Below, piece after piece: positions 1 through 9,230 of a stretch of DNA of 31,480 nucleotides. Below the pieces are notes generated by a model. The model was given only the letters and a program-made list of their open reading frames with translations. It searched no databases and was not told where the DNA came from. The position numbers and the translations under genes are program-made. This DNA comes from JANNWF01 sp038205755 (lineage in GTDB: Bacteria; Pseudomonadota; Gammaproteobacteria; Xanthomonadales; Xanthomonadaceae), in assembly GCA_038205755.1 (NCBI GenBank), contig JBBRBN010000048.1, positions 1 to 31,480 on the forward strand, given 5' to 3'. Positions within the stretch are counted from its first letter, which is position 1. Every line of letters starts with the position of its first letter.

Positions 1-1481
<1,481 letters not shown>

Positions 1482-1520
1482 TGGAGATTCCTCAAGTTTG
1501 TTTGGTGCGGGCCTTGACCT

Positions 1521-1628
1521 CAGGGCACAGGGCTCAGAGGTCAGGGCTCAGGAAGGGCGTTCTGGGCGAGATCGGCAGGATCCAGGCTGTTTCTTGAGCG
1601 CCTGACCCCTGACCTCTGAGCCCTGCTC
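1521..1628. repeat. Heptamer-repeat inverted repeat (hairpin) between groES and groEL
   Basis: The left arm (1521-1555) is five 7-bp units of the form CAGRGNT: CAGGGCA, CAGGGCT, CAGAGGT, CAGGGCT, CAGGAAG. The right arm (1601-1628) is CCTGACC, CCTGACC, TCTGAGC, CCTGCTC. Positions 1528-1552 and 1601-1625 are complementary over 25 bp with a single mismatch, around a 48-nt loop. It fills most of the groES-groEL gap, so it would fold in the shared mRNA. There is no T tract, so it is not a classical terminator. A role in differential expression, RNA processing or protection of the groES message is inference. Confidence 0.85.
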
Positions 1629-1916
1629 TCAGTTGATGATGGCGAAGATGTCGTCTTCGCGGACGACCAGATACTCGGTGCCGTCGACCTTGACCTCGGT
1701 GCCGGAGTACTTGCCGAACAGGACCTTGTCGCCGCTCTTCACCTTCAGGGCGCGAACGGTGCCGTTGTCCAGCGGCTTGCCTTCGCCCACGGCGATGACT
1801 TCACCCTTGATCGGCTTCTCGGTGGCGTTGTCGGGGATGACGATACCGCCGGCCGACAGGCGCTCTTCTTCCATACGCTTGATGACAACGCGGTCGTTCA
1901 ATGGCTGCAGATTCAT
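1629..1916 (-). CDS. groS: 10 kDa co-chaperonin GroES
   Basis: This heptameric lid of the GroEL chamber has 95 residues, the usual length. It starts MNLQPLNDRVVIKRMEEERL and contains the mobile loop SAGGIVIPDNATEKP (about 21-35), which contacts GroEL. It ends VDGTEYLVVREDDIFAIIN, typical of the family. The ATG at 1914-1916 is chosen because the homology begins there and a GAGGAA Shine-Dalgarno lies just upstream. Extending further upstream would run through the CIRCE operator. It is the first gene of the groES-groEL operon, transcribed leftward, and is divergent from the secreted nuclease gene. Heat-shock control through HrcA is likely because of the CIRCE element in the 5' leader. Confidence 0.98.
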   Translation of the reverse strand: MNLQPLNDRVVIKRMEEERLSAGGIVIPDNATEKPIKGEVIAVGEGKPLDNGTVRALKVKSGDKVLFGKYSGTEVKVDGTEYLVVREDDIFAIIN

Positions 1917-1962
1917 GGCTTTCCTCGTAAACAGTTGATTCGGAATGACTTTCGACGTCCTG

Positions 1963-1989
1963 TTAGCACTCGACGTCGGTGAGTGCCAA
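1963..1989 (-). promoter_or_regulatory. CIRCE operator (HrcA binding site) of groESL
   Basis: TTAGCACTC (1963-1971), 9 bp, then GAGTGCCAA (1981-1989). This matches the CIRCE consensus TTAGCACTC-N9-GAGTGCTAA with one substitution in the second arm. It lies 47 bp upstream of the groES start and next to the predicted promoter, the usual arrangement for HrcA repression of groESL. hrcA itself is not in the window. Confidence 0.95.
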
Positions 1990-2018
1990 ATTTTACACGC
2001 AGTCCGGGACAGTGTGAA
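1990..2018 (-). promoter_or_regulatory. Predicted sigma70-type promoter of groESL
   Basis: Read on the minus strand, TTCACA (2013-2018) and TAAAAT (1990-1995) are separated by 17 bp. Each matches the sigma70 consensus at five of six positions. Transcription would start near 1983, inside the CIRCE element, so bound HrcA would block it. No separate sigma32-type promoter was recognised. Confidence 0.65.
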
Positions 2019-2156
2019 GTCCCGGGACGGGCCAAAACATGGGGTGCTGATTCGTGCTTTCAAGGGCCGGACCGGTCGAGATTCATCGCCCTTGGTCACG
2101 GACATGCCGCCATTGCGCCGGTAGACTGCGCGGCCACTCGCCATCCAGTGACCGCC

Positions 2157-4694
2157 ATGCTGTCTTTCCGCCTGTTTGACCGCCGCGCACTGGCATCGCT
2201 CCTTTTGGTTGGCCTGACGGGCAGCTCGCTGGCGCAGTCGGTGTCCATTGCTGGTGGCGCTGCGCCGGTGGAGACTTTTGATGGGCTGGCCGCGACCGGC
2301 ACCAGCTCCGACCTGCCGGTGGGTTGGTACCTGGCCGAGTCCGGCAACAATGCCAACACGACCTACGCCGCCGACGATGGCTCCGTCCAGTCCGGCAATA
2401 GCTACAGCTACGGCAGCACGGGATCGAGCGAGCGGGCCTTTGGAGCGCTGCTGTCGGGCTCGCTCACGCCGACCCTCGGCGCGCAGCTGGTCAACGCCAG
2501 CGGCGGCACGCTGGGCAGCCTGCTGGTCAGCTATGTCGGCGAGCAGTGGCGGATTGGCGCGCTCGGCCGCGTCGACCGTCTTGACTTCCAGTACAGCCTC
2601 GACGCCACGTCATTGACCACCGGCACCTGGATCAATGTCGATACGCTCGACTTCATCGCGCCCAACACGACCGGGCCGCTGGGTCCGCTCGATGGCAATG
2701 CGCCCGCCAACCGGCAGTCAATAAGCGCCGAGGTCAGCGGCCTCAATCTGGCCACCAATGCCGTGCTGTGGGTGCGCTGGACTGACTTCAATCCGGCCGG
2801 CATCGACGACGGTCTGGCGATTGACGACATCCGCTTCGCCGTGCCGGGCGATTTTGCGCCCAGCGTGATGGCCACCGATCCGAGTCAGAATGCCAGCGAG
2901 GTGCCGGTCGGCGCGACCATCGGCATTGCGTTTTCCGAGCCGGTGGCAGTGGGCGACCCGTGGTTCACGCTGCAGTGCGGCGGCACTCCTTTAATTGCGG
3001 AATTCAGCGGCGGTCCGAGCGCGTATGTGATCACGCCGGACGCTGATCTGCCGTTTGGCACCGCGTGCAGCGTCACGCTACTCGCGGCCGCGGTCACCGA
3101 CCTGGACGGCGACCCGGATCCGCTGGCGGCGGATTTCACCCTGAATTTCACCACCCAGGCCGACCTGCCGCCGACCTTGGCCAGCAGCACGCCCGTGAAC
3201 AATGCGCCGGCCTTTCCCACCAACGGCAGCCTGCAGCTGACCTTCTCGGAGCCGGTCACTGTGGGGCAGACCTGGTTCCAGATCGGCTGCAGCCTGAGCG
3301 GTACGCGGGTGGTGGGTGACACCTTGGTCAGCGGCGGACCCAGCACGTACACGCTTGACCCAAGCTTCGATTTCGACCAGACCGAAACCTGCACGCTGAC
3401 GCTGGACGCCGCGCAGATCACCGACCTTGATGGCGCTCCGCAAACGCTGAGCGGCGCCAACACGGTGACCTTCACGGTCGGGGCGCCGGTGGTCAATCAG
3501 CCGCCAACGGTGCTTTCAACCACACCGATGAACGGCGACAGCAACTTCCCGGCGGCCGGCGATCTGGTGGTGCTGTTCAGCGAGCAGGTGACCACGCTGG
3601 CGGACGCCTTTGGTCTGAGCTGTGAAACCAGCGGCAGCGTGGCGCTGACCTATCCGTCGACTGGCACCAGCTTCACTATTGACACCGGCACCGCGCTGGT
3701 CGGCGGGGAGAGCTGCACCTTTACCATCGTCGGCAAGCGCGTTGTCGACGCCGACGGCGCGCCGCTCGGCGACAACGTGGTGGTGACCTTCACTGTTCGC
3801 ACCAGTGGCGTCGGCGGCTACTACGGCACGGTCAACAGCAGCAGCCCGGAGCAGCTGCGTTGCACCCTGCACCAGACCATTCGCGGCCACACCGAGTATC
3901 CCTATGGCTGGGATCAGCTGGAAATCGCTGACGAAGATCCGCTGAATCAAAACCGGATTCTGGACATCTACCGCAACTGCAGCTACGACAAAGTCAACTC
4001 ACGAGTAGGCAACGGCGGCCCGGCCTCCACCTGCGGCGCCGTCACCAATTTGCGCTACAACCGCGAGCACGTCTGGCCGCGCTCGCTGGGCTTCAACAAC
4101 ACCGGGCTGGCGGCGCATAACGATCTGCACATGCTGCATCTGTCCGACGAGACCTTCAACGCAAATCGCGGCAACAAGCCGTTTGCCACCTGCACACAGG
4201 GCAGTGGCTGCATTGAGAACCGCACGATCGCCTACGCCGGCCAGGGCGGCGGCAACGGCACCTATCCGGGCCTGTCGAACTGGTACACCGCTCAGGATGG
4301 CAGCACCGGCAGCTACGAGGTCTGGAGCAAGGTGCGCGGCAACATGGCGCGGGCGATCTTCTACATGGCGATCCGCTATGAAGGCGGCGACAGCCTGCCG
4401 GATCTTGAACTCACCGATGAGCGCAGCCTGATCATTGGCCGCTTACCCAGCGCGCCCATCGCCCACATGGGTTTGTTGACCACCCTGCTGCAGTGGCATC
4501 TGGATGATCCGGTCGACGACCGCGAGCGGGATCGCAACGAAGTCATCTTCAACTTCCAGAGCAATCGCAACCCGTTCGTTGATCGCCCGGACTGGGCGAC
4601 GCTGGCGCTGTTCCAGTCGACCACACCGGCAGTCTGCGTGCCGGGCACCGGCGGCGGCGGCGAGCCGCTGATCTTTGCCAATGGTTTCGAGTAG
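2157..4694 (+). CDS. Secreted multidomain endonuclease I with three Ig-like domains and a C-terminal GFE motif
   Basis: A predicted extracellular nuclease of 845 aa. Residues 1-26 form a signal peptide (basic MLSFRLFDRRA, hydrophobic core, LAQS). Residues about 29-230 form a beta-rich module I cannot name. Three Ig-like repeats resembling the SbsA/Big_5 type follow, at about 232-336, 336-445 and 448-552. Each has a PS/PT..S/TP start, an 'FSEPV' or 'FSEQV' strand and a Cys pair. The C-terminal domain (about 560-830) is endonuclease I/NucM-like, with NREHVWPRS (His638), HNDLHMLH and FNANRGNKPF (Asn670). It ends PLIFANGFE. The ATG at 2157 is chosen because it starts the signal peptide; the frame is open further upstream, but that part overlaps the groES promoter and CIRCE. 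It is divergent from groES, and its stop overlaps the cutA start by 1 nt. Nutrient or phosphate scavenging from extracellular DNA is inferred. Confidence 0.9.
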   Translation: MLSFRLFDRRALASLLLVGLTGSSLAQSVSIAGGAAPVETFDGLAATGTSSDLPVGWYLAESGNNANTTYAADDGSVQSGNSYSYGSTGSSERAFGALLSGSLTPTLGAQLVNASGGTLGSLLVSYVGEQWRIGALGRVDRLDFQYSLDATSLTTGTWINVDTLDFIAPNTTGPLGPLDGNAPANRQSISAEVSGLNLATNAVLWVRWTDFNPAGIDDGLAIDDIRFAVPGDFAPSVMATDPSQNASEVPVGATIGIAFSEPVAVGDPWFTLQCGGTPLIAEFSGGPSAYVITPDADLPFGTACSVTLLAAAVTDLDGDPDPLAADFTLNFTTQADLPPTLASSTPVNNAPAFPTNGSLQLTFSEPVTVGQTWFQIGCSLSGTRVVGDTLVSGGPSTYTLDPSFDFDQTETCTLTLDAAQITDLDGAPQTLSGANTVTFTVGAPVVNQPPTVLSTTPMNGDSNFPAAGDLVVLFSEQVTTLADAFGLSCETSGSVALTYPSTGTSFTIDTGTALVGGESCTFTIVGKRVVDADGAPLGDNVVVTFTVRTSGVGGYYGTVNSSSPEQLRCTLHQTIRGHTEYPYGWDQLEIADEDPLNQNRILDIYRNCSYDKVNSRVGNGGPASTCGAVTNLRYNREHVWPRSLGFNNTGLAAHNDLHMLHLSDETFNANRGNKPFATCTQGSGCIENRTIAYAGQGGGNGTYPGLSNWYTAQDGSTGSYEVWSKVRGNMARAIFYMAIRYEGGDSLPDLELTDERSLIIGRLPSAPIAHMGLLTTLLQWHLDDPVDDRERDRNEVIFNFQSNRNPFVDRPDWATLALFQSTTPAVCVPGTGGGGEPLIFANGFE

Positions 4695-5047
4695 TGGCTG
4701 ATGCCACGCTGACCTCGGCGGCCTCGCCGTCGGCTGCGTGCATCGTGCTGTGCAGCTGCGCCGACACCTCGTCGGCGCAGACCTTGGCCCACGGGTTGGT
4801 CGAGGACCGGCTGGCGGCCTGCGTCACCCTGCTGCCGGGTGCGCGCTCGATCTATCGCTGGCAAGGCGTGATCGAGCAGGCCGACGAGGTGCTGCTGCTG
4901 ATCAAGACCACCCATGCCCGCCTGCCGGCACTGCAGGCGGCCATCGTTGCGCGCCACCCGTACGAACTTCCTGAGGTTCTTGCGGTCACTGCCGGTTCGG
5001 GGCTGGATCGCTATCTCGACTGGGTGCGCGCCGAAACCACTCTTTAA
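4694..5047 (+). CDS. cutA: Divalent-cation tolerance protein CutA
   Basis: A small trimeric cytosolic protein of the CutA1 family, linked genetically to copper tolerance; its biochemical role is not settled. It has 117 residues, slightly longer than usual because of a short N-terminal extension (MADATLTSAASPSAA). Family motifs are clear: LVEDRLAACVTLLPGARSIY (about 35-54), RWQGVIEQADEVLLLIKTT, and HPYELPEVLAV (88-98). The GTG start at 4694 overlaps the last base of the nuclease stop codon, so the two may be co-translated. A later internal start cannot be excluded. dsbD follows 62 bp downstream; the cutA-dsbD pairing is common in gammaproteobacteria. Confidence 0.95.
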   Translation: MADATLTSAASPSAACIVLCSCADTSSAQTLAHGLVEDRLAACVTLLPGARSIYRWQGVIEQADEVLLLIKTTHARLPALQAAIVARHPYELPEVLAVTAGSGLDRYLDWVRAETTL

Positions 5048-5109
5048 CCACGCCGCGTCGGGCAGCATCCGGGGTTGCGTCTCTGCTTCGCCGACGGACT
5101 CTGCCAACC

Positions 5110-7272
5110 ATGCTGCATCGCCTGTGTCTGTCGCTGCTCGCTCTCGCTCTGCTGCTGCCCGCCGCGGCGCGGGCGATCGATGAATCCGACCTGCTGCCGA
5201 TCGAGCAGGCGTTCGTGCTCACCGCGCAGGCCACAGAGCGCGGGCGGATCGAATTCCGCTGGAAGATTGCCGATGGCTACTATCTATATCGCCACCGGAC
5301 CAGCGTCACGCCGATCGACGCCGGCTTCAAGGCCAATCCGCTGCAGTTGCCCGAAGGCACGCGCTACACCGACGAGTTTTTCGGTGATGTCGAGACCTAT
5401 CGCGAATCCCTGACCGCGGTGCTGACCGGCGCCGCCGCTGACGGCGTGACCGCGCTGAGCTTCAAAGTCAGCTATCAGGGCTGCGCCGATATCGGCGTGT
5501 GCTACCCGCCGCACTCGCAGACCGTGCAGGTCCGCCTGCCGGGAGCCCCGGCAGGCGGCCTCGCCACTCTCCTCACCGTGCCGCTTGGCGGGGTCGCCAA
5601 GCCGCTGTTCGGGAACCCCGAAGGAATCGATATCAAGGTCGACAGCCAGCCGCTGCCGGCCGAACAGGCGTTTGCGCTGGAGGCGATTGCCGTCGCGCCC
5701 AACGCGCTGCTGCTGCGCTTCACGCCGGCGCCGGGCTACTACCTGTATCGCGACCGCTCCAGTTTTGCGGTCAGCGACGGCGACGGCGCAGCCCTGCTGG
5801 CGCCGCAGTGGCCTCCGGCACAGCAGCATACGGACGAGCACTTCGGCGAGGTGGCGGTGTACTTCGAGCAGGTCGAGGTGCCGCTGCCGCTCACCCGTCA
5901 GAGCGCCGCCGCCCAGACGCTGCTGCTGGAGGCAACCTTCCAGGGCTGTCAGACCGACGGCATCTGCTATCCGCCGATGACCCGCCAGATCAGCATCGAG
6001 CTGCCCGCCGCGACTGCGGGCAGTGGCGCAGACGCACCCGCGGCTGCACCTGCCGGCGCTGCCGTGATCCTGATCATCCTGCTGTCGGCGGTGCTCGGCG
6101 GACTGATCCTGAATCTGATGCCGTGCGTGCTGCCGGTGCTGTCGCTGAAGGCGCTGTCGCTGGCTGAGGGCGGGCGCGAGGGCGCGCGGCGCAGTGCGCT
6201 TTGGTACACCGCCGGCGTACTGGCCAGCTTCGCGGCGGTCGGCGGGCTGGCGCTGGCGCTGCGCCATGCCGGCCTGGCGCTGGGCTGGGGTTTCCAGCTG
6301 CAGCAACCGCTGGCCATCGCGGTGCTGGCCTACGTCATGTTCGCGGTCGGCCTGAGTCTGTCGGGCGTGTTCCAGATGGGCGCCGCGCTGGCGGGCACCG
6401 GCCAGTCACTGACGCAAAAGAAAGGACCGGCCGGCGACTTCTTCACCGGCGTGCTCGCGGTGGTGGTGGCAAGTCCGTGCACGGCGCCGTTCATGGGCCC
6501 GGCGCTGGCGTATGCGTTTGCGGCGCCGACCGGACTGGCGATGGGCGTGTTCCTGGCGCTGGGCTTGGGATTGGCCTTGCCGTTCCTGCTGATCGGCTTC
6601 ATCCCGGCGCTGGCCGCGCGACTGCCGCGCAGCGGCGCCTGGATGAACACCTTCAAGCAGGCGATGGCGTTTCCGATGTATCTGACTGCCGCCTGGCTGG
6701 TGTCGATCCTGGCCGCCCAGCGCGGCGCCGACGGCGTGCTGTACGTGCTGGCCGGCGCGGTGCTGCTGGCGCTGGGCCTGTGGTGGCGGGAACTGCTGCG
6801 CTATGGCGGCCACCCGCTGGGCCGCGCGCTGGCGATCGGCATGCTGCTGCTCAGCCTGTGGCCGCTGTGGGCGCTGCACCGGCTGCCGGCCGCCAGCGCC
6901 ACTGCGTCGGCGCAGGCGGCAGCCGGCGAGGTTGTCTATTCGGCGGCTGCACTCACTGAGCTGCGCGCGCAAAAGCGCGTCGTGTTCGTCAACATGACCG
7001 CCGACTGGTGCGTCAGCTGCAAGGTCAACGAAAAGGCAGTTTTGGCGCAGGACGCCTTCAAGCAGGCCATGCAGGCCGCCAACGCGGTCTACATGAAGGG
7101 CGACTGGACCAATGTCGATCCGGCCATCACCGCCTTTTTAGAGTCACACAAGGCGGTGGGCGTGCCGCTGTACGTGGTTTACCCGGCCAACGGCGGTGTC
7201 GGCGAGGTGCTGCCAACGCTGCTGACGGCGGGCATCGTCGAGGCGGCGCTGCAGCGGGCGCGCGGCAGCTGA
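5110..7272 (+). CDS. dsbD: Thiol:disulfide interchange protein DsbD with two tandem periplasmic alpha domains
   Basis: DsbD moves electrons from cytosolic thioredoxin across the inner membrane to periplasmic reductants. This protein has 720 aa, against about 565 in E. coli, because the N-terminal domain is duplicated. Signal peptide: about 1-22. Alpha domain 1: 24-145, with QGCADIGVCYPP (Cys125/Cys131). Alpha domain 2: 180-300, with QGCQTDGICYPP (Cys280/Cys286). Membrane domain: about 317-590, with the cysteines in LMPCVLP (Cys339) and ASPCTAP (Cys457). C-terminal thioredoxin-like domain: about 605-720, with ADWCVSCK (Cys634/Cys637). All four cysteine pairs are intact, so both alpha domains look functional. 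The stop overlaps the start of a TlpA-like gene (TGATG), a probable periplasmic partner. Confidence 0.97.
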   Translation: MLHRLCLSLLALALLLPAAARAIDESDLLPIEQAFVLTAQATERGRIEFRWKIADGYYLYRHRTSVTPIDAGFKANPLQLPEGTRYTDEFFGDVETYRESLTAVLTGAAADGVTALSFKVSYQGCADIGVCYPPHSQTVQVRLPGAPAGGLATLLTVPLGGVAKPLFGNPEGIDIKVDSQPLPAEQAFALEAIAVAPNALLLRFTPAPGYYLYRDRSSFAVSDGDGAALLAPQWPPAQQHTDEHFGEVAVYFEQVEVPLPLTRQSAAAQTLLLEATFQGCQTDGICYPPMTRQISIELPAATAGSGADAPAAAPAGAAVILIILLSAVLGGLILNLMPCVLPVLSLKALSLAEGGREGARRSALWYTAGVLASFAAVGGLALALRHAGLALGWGFQLQQPLAIAVLAYVMFAVGLSLSGVFQMGAALAGTGQSLTQKKGPAGDFFTGVLAVVVASPCTAPFMGPALAYAFAAPTGLAMGVFLALGLGLALPFLLIGFIPALAARLPRSGAWMNTFKQAMAFPMYLTAAWLVSILAAQRGADGVLYVLAGAVLLALGLWWRELLRYGGHPLGRALAIGMLLLSLWPLWALHRLPAASATASAQAAAGEVVYSAAALTELRAQKRVVFVNMTADWCVSCKVNEKAVLAQDAFKQAMQAANAVYMKGDWTNVDPAITAFLESHKAVGVPLYVVYPANGGVGEVLPTLLTAGIVEAALQRARGS

Positions 7273-7835
7273 TGCCTTGGTTGCGTTCGACCGTTCTGAT
7301 CGTCGGTCTGGCGCTGGCTGCCGGGTCGGCGGGTCTGCTGGCCGGACGCTGGTGGTTTGCGATTTCGCCGTCGGTGGGTCCGGCCCTGCCGCCCGGCGTG
7401 CAGGTGCTGGGCATTGGCGACCTGCCGCCGTCGATCAGCCGCCCGGATATCACCGGCACCCTGCAGTCGCTCGATCAGTTCAAAGGCGCACCGCTGGTGA
7501 TCAACTTCTGGGCGACCTGGTGCCCGCCGTGCGTACGCGAACTGCCGCTGCTGGACCGCTGGCACGCCCAGCGCGACGGCGACGGCCTGGCCGTGCTGGC
7601 GATTGCGCTGGAGCCAAGCGCCGCGCCAGTCGCAGCCTTCATCGAGGCGCGGTCGCTGCGCCTGCCGGTGTGGCTGGAAACGCCGGCAGCGGTCGATCTG
7701 TCGACCCGCTTCGGGAACACCCGCGGTGTCTTGCCCTACAGCGTGCTGCTCGGCGCTGACGGGCGCGTGCTGGCGCAGAAAATTGGCGAGATCGACGACG
7801 CCACGCTGCAGCGGTGGAAAGCGCTCACCCGCTGA
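7272..7835 (+). CDS. Membrane-anchored TlpA/ResA-like thioredoxin
   Basis: A periplasmic thiol-disulfide oxidoreductase of 187 aa. An uncleaved N-terminal anchor or signal (residues 7-30, VLIVGLALAAGSAGLLAG) is followed by a thioredoxin fold. The active site is WCPPC (83-87, Cys84/Cys87) in VINFWATWCPPCVRELPLLD, with the cis-proline loop at GVLPYSV (Pro155). Proteins of this kind reduce specific targets such as apocytochrome c or metal-site cysteines. The ATG at 7272 is chosen because it overlaps the dsbD stop and starts the membrane segment; the frame is open upstream but overlaps dsbD. The overlap suggests this protein receives electrons from the neighbouring DsbD. Which substrate it serves cannot be read from the sequence. 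Confidence 0.92.
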   Translation: MPWLRSTVLIVGLALAAGSAGLLAGRWWFAISPSVGPALPPGVQVLGIGDLPPSISRPDITGTLQSLDQFKGAPLVINFWATWCPPCVRELPLLDRWHAQRDGDGLAVLAIALEPSAAPVAAFIEARSLRLPVWLETPAAVDLSTRFGNTRGVLPYSVLLGADGRVLAQKIGEIDDATLQRWKALTR

Positions 7836-7972
7836 TCGCGTGGTCCGAGCCGGACGGCGGGCGGAGGCGGCAGTGCAAAGCGCTCTGCGGTCGGCGAACT
7901 TCCGGCGAACGTCGGCGAACTGGACACCATCACGCGCTTGACTGAAACTTCACGGCCTTCGGAGAGCGCGCC

Positions 7973-8422
7973 GTGGCGAACATTCTGGTTATCAACGGAC
8001 CCAACCTGAATCTGCTCGGCACACGCGAGCCGGACATCTATGGCCGCGCGACGCTGGCGGAGATCGAGACCGATCTGGGCCAGCGCGCCGCGGCGGCCGG
8101 CCATTCCGTCAGCTGCTTCCAGAGCAACGCCGAGCACGCGCTGGTCGACCGCATCCAGGCCGCACGCAGCGATGGGACGGCCTTCATCCTGATCAACCCG
8201 GCGGCGTTCACGCACACCAGCGTCGCGCTGCGCGACGCGCTGACCGCGGTCGCCATTCCCTTCATCGAGATCCACCTGTCCAACCCGCACGCGCGCGAGC
8301 CATTTCGTCACGTCAGCTACCTGACCGACGTTGCCGTCGGCCTGATCTGCGGCCTCGGTCCGATCGGCTACGGGCTGGCGCTGGCAGCGGCGATCCAGCG
8401 GATCGACGCTGCTGGTCACTGA
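7973..8422 (+). CDS. aroQ: Type II 3-dehydroquinate dehydratase
   Basis: Catalyses the third step of the shikimate pathway, 3-dehydroquinate to 3-dehydroshikimate, as a cytosolic dodecamer. It has 149 residues, normal for the type II family. Key residues are present: GPNLNLLGTREPDIYG with Arg18 and catalytic Tyr23, INPAAFTHTS (Asn75), and EIHLSNPHAREPFRH with catalytic His101. The GTG start at 7973 is preceded by a GGAG Shine-Dalgarno and begins the conserved 'ANILVINGPNLN' strand. It sits 38 bp upstream of accB, the arrangement seen in many proteobacteria. The 137-bp gap before it contains three copies of CGGCGAAC (7892, 7903, 7913) spaced 10-11 bp apart, of unknown meaning. Confidence 0.97.
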   Translation: MANILVINGPNLNLLGTREPDIYGRATLAEIETDLGQRAAAAGHSVSCFQSNAEHALVDRIQAARSDGTAFILINPAAFTHTSVALRDALTAVAIPFIEIHLSNPHAREPFRHVSYLTDVAVGLICGLGPIGYGLALAAAIQRIDAAGH

Positions 8423-8460
8423 CCGGCTTCCTGCATCCCCTCTTACACACGGAGTCCTCA

Positions 8461-8946
8461 ATGGACCTGCGCAAGATAAAGAAACTCATCGACCTGCTGG
8501 AAGAATCCAATCTCACCGAGATCGAGATTCGTGAAGGTGAGGAGTCGGTGCGACTGTCGCGAGCCGCGCCGCAGGCGCCCGCTGCCGCACCCATCTACAT
8601 GACCGCACCGCCGGCGCAGCTCGAAGCGCCGCGGCCGGTGATCGGCATGCTCTCGCCGACCGAATCCGCCACCGGCGGCCGCGCGCCGGCACCTGCTTCC
8701 GGGCTGCCGGAGGGCCATGTGCTGCGCTCGCCGATGGTTGGCACCTTCTACGGATCGCCCAGCCCCGACTCGCCGCCGTTCGTGAAGGTCGGGCAGAGCG
8801 TCACGGCCGGCGAGACGCTGGGCACCATCGAGGCGATGAAAATGTTCAATCCGATCGAAGCCGAAGTCTCCGGCACCGTGGTGGCGATCCTGGTTGAAAG
8901 CGGCCAGCCGGTGGAGTTCGACGAACCCATGTTCGTGGTCCGGTGA
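8461..8946 (+). CDS. accB: Biotin carboxyl carrier protein of acetyl-CoA carboxylase
   Basis: Carries biotin between the carboxylase (AccC) and carboxyltransferase sites in the first committed step of fatty acid synthesis. It has 161 aa. Residues 1-34 are the conserved N-terminus (MDLRKIKKLIDLLEESNLTEIEI...GEESVRL). An Ala/Pro-rich flexible linker spans about 35-85. The biotinyl domain (87-161) carries EAMKM at 124-128, with Lys127 as the biotinylation site. The 'thumb' region SPMVGTFYGSPSPDSPPFV is intact. accC follows, but a small separate gene is inserted between them. Confidence 0.98.
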   Translation: MDLRKIKKLIDLLEESNLTEIEIREGEESVRLSRAAPQAPAAAPIYMTAPPAQLEAPRPVIGMLSPTESATGGRAPAPASGLPEGHVLRSPMVGTFYGSPSPDSPPFVKVGQSVTAGETLGTIEAMKMFNPIEAEVSGTVVAILVESGQPVEFDEPMFVVR

Positions 8947-8951
8947 CCTCA

Positions 8952-9230
8952 ATGGCGATCACCTTCCGCGACTTCGCCCCCAGCTACGTCAACAAGGTGC
9001 TGGGCATCGCCATTGGCGGCCGACAAACGCTGGAAACTCTGCTGCAGGCGGTCAATGGCTGGATCGAGCGGGGCGCCATCAACGTCATCAATGTCGAAAC
9101 CGTCATCCTCCCCGAGGGCGCGGCAGATGCGCCCGCGCGCAGCGAACTCGACGAGACCCGCTACAGTCTTGGCGCCTTCGAAATCGGCCCAACGCGGCTG
9201 CAGGTCATCCGCGTGTGGTACCGGCAATGA
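8952..9230 (+). CDS. Conserved-looking small protein of unknown function between accB and accC
   Basis: I do not recognise this 92-aa protein. It starts at ATG 8952, 5 nt after the accB stop; an in-frame GTG at 8943 overlapping that stop is an alternative. Its 3' end overlaps the accC start by 4 nt (ATGA). This packing argues that it is a real, translationally coupled gene. It is soluble, with no signal or membrane segment. Features are MAITFRDFAPSYVNKV, IGGRQTLETLLQAVNGWIER (about 21-40), a hydrophobic strand INVINVETVILP (43-54), and the C-terminus LQVIRVWYRQ. The pattern suggests a small alpha/beta fold. Being within accBC could mean a role with the carboxylase or simple hitch-hiking; neither is shown. 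Confidence 0.75.
   Translation: MAITFRDFAPSYVNKVLGIAIGGRQTLETLLQAVNGWIERGAINVINVETVILPEGAADAPARSELDETRYSLGAFEIGPTRLQVIRVWYRQ

Noticed and set aside
1983..2156. 58-residue N-terminal extension of the secreted nuclease
   Set aside because: It would start inside the CIRCE element and precede a clear signal peptide, which normally begins the protein.
7892..7920. Three CGGCGAAC copies before aroQ as an operator
   Set aside because: Spacing is irregular (11 and 10 bp), there is no dyad symmetry, and similar words are common in this GC-rich sequence.
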